Assembly (NCBI GenBank): GCA_030681475.1
Contig: JAUXWT010000055.1
Location: forward strand, 68,914-132,913
Length of the DNA: 64,000 bases
DNA from: Bacteroidales bacterium
GTDB lineage: Bacteria > Bacteroidota > Bacteroidia > Bacteroidales > FEN-979
Direction of reading: 5' to 3'
Numbering within the stretch: position 1 is the stretch's first letter; each line of letters opens with the position of its first letter. Below, in pieces: positions 59,856 to 64,000 of the stretch. The notes under the pieces were generated by a model. The model did not search any database and had not been told where the DNA came from. It saw only the letters and a list, made by a program, of their open reading frames with translations. The position numbers and the translations under genes are program-made.

Positions 59856-60953
59856 ATGAAAACTTTACTCATTATCACATCTTTAACAATTATCGCGACA
59901 GGATTTTTATCCCGACAATTTTTTAAAGGCAAATATATATATCCCAACGAAAATCGTGCCAATTTAGATTCCGTAAAAATAAAAAGTCAAATTGTCACAA
60001 TTGTATTTTGGAATGTTGAGAACCTATATGATCCATACGACGACACCACTAAAATGGATGATGAATTCACTTCAACCGGGGCTAAACACTGGAACTGGTC
60101 TAAATTCAGGGCAAAACTGAACCACGTTGCAAAAACCCTGATGGCCATCGGGGAATGGACTCCCCCGGCTGTTGTGGGCCTCTGTGAGGTGGAAAACAGG
60201 TATGTTCTGAATAAACTGATCTATGAAACTCCGTTAAAACCGTGGAAATATAAATTCATTCACTATGAATCACCCGATCTCAGGGGGGTCGATGTTGCCA
60301 TGCTGTACAGGACCGATTTGTTTACAGTAATTGCAAGCCGAAGTACTGTTATTCGTTTTCCTTTCGATACACTTGTGCAAACCAGGGAGATCCTGTATGT
60401 AAAAGGGATCCTTTTTAACCAAGACACCCTTTCACTTTTCATTAATCACTGGCCATCAAGGCGTGGCGGATATCTTGGGTCCCAGCCGCGTAGAAATTAC
60501 GTTGCCTCCGTGTTGCGAAAACTCATCGATTCGGTTCAGATGCATGAGCCTGCCGCCAATATACTGGTGATGGGTGATTTTAATGACGAACCCGAAGATG
60601 AGAGCCTGAAAAAGGTTTTAAACGCTCATTCGGAGTCTGTCACCGGTCATGACACACTTTTATACAATCTTATGGGTATCAGGAATAAAATCCGTAAAGA
60701 GGGTACACTGAAATATCGCGATCAATGGAGTACCTTCGACCAGTTTGTAGTGTCCGGCGCTCTGATGAATGGGAGTTCGGGATTGAAAACCGGAGTGAAG
60801 AATGTCAAAATTTTCAGGGGTTCCTTTCTTTTAGAAGAAGACAACACCTACTTTGGTGAAAAACTAAACAGGACCTACTCCGGGCCAAAATACCATGGGG
60901 GTTTTTCCGATCACCTGCCGATCCGGGTGGATATTAAAAAATCCGTACGATGA
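59856..60953 (+). CDS. Endonuclease/exonuclease/phosphatase (EEP) family protein
   Basis: 365 residues. N-terminal signal anchor (LLIITSLTIIATGFL), then the EEP fold: VFWNVENLYDP, VVGLCEVENRYVL with the metal-binding Glu, INHWPSRRGG with the His, VMGDFNDEPEDES, and the final SDHLPIRVDI His. Periplasmic or surface location is likely. Members hydrolyse nucleic acids, phosphoinositides or sphingomyelin; the substrate cannot be told here. Confidence 0.85.
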   Translation: MKTLLIITSLTIIATGFLSRQFFKGKYIYPNENRANLDSVKIKSQIVTIVFWNVENLYDPYDDTTKMDDEFTSTGAKHWNWSKFRAKLNHVAKTLMAIGEWTPPAVVGLCEVENRYVLNKLIYETPLKPWKYKFIHYESPDLRGVDVAMLYRTDLFTVIASRSTVIRFPFDTLVQTREILYVKGILFNQDTLSLFINHWPSRRGGYLGSQPRRNYVASVLRKLIDSVQMHEPAANILVMGDFNDEPEDESLKKVLNAHSESVTGHDTLLYNLMGIRNKIRKEGTLKYRDQWSTFDQFVVSGALMNGSSGLKTGVKNVKIFRGSFLLEEDNTYFGEKLNRTYSGPKYHGGFSDHLPIRVDIKKSVR

Positions 60954-60961
60954 TTTTATGG

Positions 60962-62119
60962 CTATTGCCAGACTCCGGCAATTTTTGTACTACAGAATTT
61001 ACATGAATCATGATTCATATTCTTTGCCATGATAGTAAATCCCCGTCGTTCGATCACGATCTTTTTACATGAAGGGCAATAGGTATTTTCAAAAGTGGTT
61101 CCCGGAACATTACCTATATAGACATAACGAATACCGGTTTTCAATGCAATATTACGAGCCTTTTCGAGGGTAGCCAACGGAGTATATGGCAGGCTAGTGA
61201 GTTTGTATAACGGATGGAACCGACTGAAATGTAATGGATTGTCTTTAAATCCATTGGCAAATAGCCATTCACACATCTCCATGATCATATTCAAATCATC
61301 TGTCCAGCCCGGGACGATGAGGTTTGTTATTTCCAACCAAACGCCTTCCGCCTTCAAAATCTTCAACGTATTAAGTATGGGTTGCAAACTGCCTCCATTC
61401 AGCTTGGCGTAAGTCTCTTCGCTGAAGGATTTCAGGTTTATATTCGCTGCATCAAGGTATTTACAGAGATCGTGTAATGGCTTTTCATTGATATACCCGT
61501 TGGAGATAAACAGGTTCTTAATTCCGCGGGACCTGGCGATCTTCGCCGTATCGAAGGTATATTCAAAGAATGCGATGGGTTCTGAATAGGTATAGGCAAT
61601 TGACTTGCATCCCGATTTAACGGCTTCTTCAACGACTTTTTCCGGAAACATATCTACATTCCTTGTATCCTTCGGGCTTTGCTGGGAAATTTCCCAGTTC
61701 TGACAGTTCAGGCATGCAAAATTACAGCCTGCTGTGGCGATAGAAAAGCTTGACGTGGCGGGCAGAAAATGAAAAAGCGGTTTCTTTTCAATGGGGTCTG
61801 TATGCACCGAACAAGGATTTCCATAGGCGATGGTGTAAAGTTTACCGTCTTTCACTACATGCGTTCTGCAAATGCTGTCGAGCCCCTCTTTTAAAATGCA
61901 GTTATTGGGACAGATCTGGCATTTGACGCCTTTTGGTGTTGTTATTGCATAGGGTGATTCTTTACTAAATCTCCCAAGGCCTCCGGGTGGAGGAATGGTT
62001 CCTGTTCCCATATTGATAACATTTTTTGCCAATCCTTCAACAGCATGCAATCCGGCCACTGCCACCCCCACGCCGGCAAGGCCCGATTTGAAAAATTGAC
62101 GTTTTGATATCTTTTTCAA
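60962..62119 (-). CDS. amrS: AmmeMemoRadiSam-system radical SAM protein (AmrS-like) with Tat-like leader
   Basis: 385 residues. It begins MKKISKRQFFKSGLAGVGVAVAG, close to a Tat signal (KRxFFK, hydrophobic A/G run) but with KR instead of RR. The radical SAM motif is CNFACLNC (Cys-x3-Cys-x2-Cys), preceded by cysteine-rich KCQICPNNCILKEG, and the C-terminus has CPSCKKIVIERRG and SCKFCSTKIAG, two likely metal sites. AmrS-type genes usually occur with AMMECR1 and Memo homologues, which are not in this window. Export of a radical SAM enzyme would be unusual, so the leader may be a membrane anchor. Confidence 0.8.
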   Translation of the reverse strand: MKKISKRQFFKSGLAGVGVAVAGLHAVEGLAKNVINMGTGTIPPPGGLGRFSKESPYAITTPKGVKCQICPNNCILKEGLDSICRTHVVKDGKLYTIAYGNPCSVHTDPIEKKPLFHFLPATSSFSIATAGCNFACLNCQNWEISQQSPKDTRNVDMFPEKVVEEAVKSGCKSIAYTYSEPIAFFEYTFDTAKIARSRGIKNLFISNGYINEKPLHDLCKYLDAANINLKSFSEETYAKLNGGSLQPILNTLKILKAEGVWLEITNLIVPGWTDDLNMIMEMCEWLFANGFKDNPLHFSRFHPLYKLTSLPYTPLATLEKARNIALKTGIRYVYIGNVPGTTFENTYCPSCKKIVIERRGFTIMAKNMNHDSCKFCSTKIAGVWQ

Positions 62120-62213
62120 CGATTTGAATATTATAACAAGGTTAATTGATGCTACATATTACAAACATACAACATAATTCAGACAGATCAAAATAATACC
62201 AGAAGATATGGAG

Positions 62214-64000
62214 CTAAGCTGTTCGCCGGATAAAGAACAGTGTCCCTGCAGTGGCTAAATTCAAAACGGCCAGGAAGATGCATGTGTTTACAATCCCCAG
62301 CGATGGAATAAGGAACAGGGTGACTGCAAAAGCGCCTGCCGCAGAACCGAACATTTCGGCCGAATAATTACCGGCAACAGTTTTATGGGGAGTTTTGACC
62401 GAAAGCAATGCAGCTACACAGTATTCCATGCCCATGATGAATGCCAGGAGAAAAGCCAGGCATCCAAACACAAGCAGGATCAGCCAGTCGTCAAGGCGGG
62501 AATTACCCAGCCATTGAATAATAAATGGAATAATAATGGCGAACATGGCGAGCGAAATCTGAAGCTGCATGTAACCTTTGAATGATTTCATGTGGTTGTT
62601 CCTGAATCCAGTTCCAGCTCCTGCTGCCAGTCCCAACATAAAGATCATGATGATCGCCCCGATCACCTGGAACAGGTAACCACATAAAACCTGCAAACCG
62701 AAAATGAAAATGATTTCAAACGAGGCAAGGGTAAATCCACCGGCAAATAATCCGGCGCTCAAAGGATTCAGGGTAGTTATCAAAAAGAACAGGATAACAA
62801 TAAAAGCAAGCAACAGATAAGCATGCGTGGTTTGAAAATGGCTCAACCACCACGACATCTGGTGCCACACTGCTAACGGAGTAAAATCGCGGTTAATTGA
62901 ACTTGACGGTGTCATTGACCCTGTTAGATAAGCTGACCGCTCTTTTAACTGAGCATCATCAATGTAATGTTTATTAACATACAACGTTTCGATCATTCTG
63001 GTATCGATCATACCTGCAATATCCAATGAAAGTGCAGAATCAGAGGCTAAAAAATAGTTGCGGCCAGCCGGTACAACCAGCACGCTGTCAAAGTGCTGTT
63101 TCAGCGTATTTAAAAGTATTGCATTTAAATTACTGCCGTGTTCGCTTACATATTCCATTCCGGTTGGAAGACTGTAAGAGATGATTCCGTCCGGTTTCAT
63201 CTTCTGCTTGACCTCTTTTAAAAATTCCTCTGAATAATAACGGTTCAATTGCAGCGTGGATGGGGAAGGCAAATTTACAAGTACCACATCGTAAGCGATC
63301 TTTATATCGCGAATAAACCTCCGCGCATCAGTTTCATGTACCATAACAGACGAATGGTCAAGCTGATTCGTAAATGTTGATGCGATCTCGATCAGCGACG
63401 GGTTCATTTCAATATAATCTATCCTGTCGGGCATATATTTCCGAAGTTCAGTAAGGGTTCCTGAAAATCCGCCTGATATTAATAATACGTTGACCGGGTT
63501 TGGATGTTGGATCATGGCATAATGTACATTTTCCTCATTGCTGATCTCGTTACCGGTAGAAAACAACAGCATGCCGTTTTCATAATAATTAAACTGATCT
63601 TCATTTTTTGTGACAACTACCTGGCCATATGGGGTTTCAGTATTCGAAATTACAAGCTGCGACGGGTATAGGATCTTTTCTGCCCATGGCCGGAAATCAA
63701 CTTCACCAATGAAAATTAAGGAAATAACAGAGACAGCACAGACAACACAAAAGCTTTTTCGGGTGGAGGTAAAATAGCTGAAACTGATGATCAACAGCAG
63801 GTAAATTGCGGTGAGTATCAACAGGCCTTGAAAGGGACCCAAGGTCCAGAGAAAAATAAAATTCAAAAGCGCCCCGGAGGCCATACTTCCAAGCGATTCC
63901 CATGCATATGACCCGCCCTGTGTATTCCCATGCGAATAAGTGGTCAAAAATGAAAAAAGAAAACCATTTAACAGGCAAAATGGCAACTGAACCAGGAAAC
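62214..64000 (-). CDS. Membrane spermidine synthase-like protein (N-terminus beyond the window)
   Basis: The minus-strand frame is still open at the right edge: the first codon with a possible start is a TTG at 63986, but in-frame residues continue to 64000, so the gene is truncated at its 5' end. Membrane segments occur on both sides of a SAM-binding spermidine-synthase-like domain (VNVLLISGGFSGTLTELRKY, IDYIEMNPSLIEIA, YDVVLVNLPSPSTLQLNRYY). The C-terminal membrane block resembles fused transporter-like spermidine synthases. The product may be a polyamine or, more likely, another aminopropyl/alkyl transfer product. Confidence 0.8.
   Translation of the reverse strand, partial: FLVQLPFCLLNGFLFSFLTTYSHGNTQGGSYAWESLGSMASGALLNFIFLWTLGPFQGLLILTAIYLLLIISFSYFTSTRKSFCVVCAVSVISLIFIGEVDFRPWAEKILYPSQLVISNTETPYGQVVVTKNEDQFNYYENGMLLFSTGNEISNEENVHYAMIQHPNPVNVLLISGGFSGTLTELRKYMPDRIDYIEMNPSLIEIASTFTNQLDHSSVMVHETDARRFIRDIKIAYDVVLVNLPSPSTLQLNRYYSEEFLKEVKQKMKPDGIISYSLPTGMEYVSEHGSNLNAILLNTLKQHFDSVLVVPAGRNYFLASDSALSLDIAGMIDTRMIETLYVNKHYIDDAQLKERSAYLTGSMTPSSSINRDFTPLAVWHQMSWWLSHFQTTHAYLLLAFIVILFFLITTLNPLSAGLFAGGFTLASFEIIFIFGLQVLCGYLFQVIGAIIMIFMLGLAAGAGTGFRNNHMKSFKGYMQLQISLAMFAIIIPFIIQWLGNSRLDDWLILLVFGCLAFLLAFIMGMEYCVAALLSVKTPHKTVAGNYSAEMFGSAAGAFAVTLFLIPSLGIVNTCIFLAVLNLATAGTLFFIRRTA

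Overview
The window looks like a chromosomal segment of a Bacteroidota bacterium, probably an anaerobic or facultative relative of the Bacteroidales/Marinilabiliales. The support is: secreted proteins with type IX secretion (T9SS type A) C-terminal sorting tails; three TonB-dependent receptors with HmuY-type and other lipoproteins; the YajC-YbbR-CoaE gene order; a short primary-type sigma factor; and many starts preceded by the Bacteroidota -7 motif TAnnTTTG. MqnA (futalosine menaquinone route), a HydE-like maturase and a PPDK regulator fit an anaerobic or fermentative life. The lineage is inferred from gene content only.

Layout. 1-8.3 kb: an edge-truncated GxxExxY protein, a transglutaminase-like lipoprotein, and three T9SS/secreted proteins on the minus strand (BNR/cohesin-like, Omp28-like, and a small sorting-tail protein). 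8.4-11.3 kb: an unusual class V aminotransferase coupled to an unknown small protein, and a shortened FISUMP lipoprotein. 11.3-12 kb: a tandem 134-bp repeat, a tRNA-Arg(ACG) and short-word repeats. 12.0-27.0 kb: the main accessory feature, an aryl-polyene/flexirubin-like type II fatty-acid/polyketide locus of 17 plus-strand genes. It holds a tyrosine-ammonia-lyase-like enzyme, ketoreductase, three catalytic ketosynthases, two degenerate ketosynthase-like proteins, two acyl carrier proteins, an LpxL-like acyltransferase, a radical SAM enzyme, a dehydratase-like hotdog protein, a BtrH-type acyltransferase, an ABC exporter and a thioesterase. 27-30 kb: a T9SS protein interrupted by one in-frame stop, and small membrane or lipoproteins. 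30-46 kb: mostly housekeeping (YchF-like ATPase, HydE, RlmD, shikimate kinase, DUF1573, YajC, YbbR-like, CoaE, a TonB receptor, MqnA, YidC, CTP synthase, PPDK regulator, GAPDH). 46-57 kb: DEAD-box helicase, then two outer-membrane uptake loci, the second with a receptor flanked by two HmuY-like proteins, one lipid-anchored and one with a T9SS tail. 57-64 kb: sigma-70 and HtrA (overlapping), an EEP nuclease/phosphatase-family protein, a radical SAM AmrS-like protein with a Tat-like leader, and a membrane spermidine-synthase-like gene cut by the right edge.

The PKS-like locus can be read as one pathway. The lyase would make an aryl-acrylate starter. The KS/KS-like, KR and dehydratase proteins would extend it on the two ACPs into a conjugated chain. 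The BtrH-like and LpxL-like enzymes would transfer the chain to an acceptor, and the ABC pair would export it. No CoA/ACP ligase, DarA/DarB resorcinol genes, methyltransferase or glycosyltransferase is visible, and there is an extra radical SAM enzyme, so the product is probably not a textbook flexirubin.

The second striking feature is a set of phased short tandem arrays (7-, 8-, 9- and 10-bp words) filling intergenic gaps. The same words, or their reverse complements, recur at distant loci. Several arrays begin inside the last codons of a gene, supply its stop codon, and in two cases run exactly to the next ATG.
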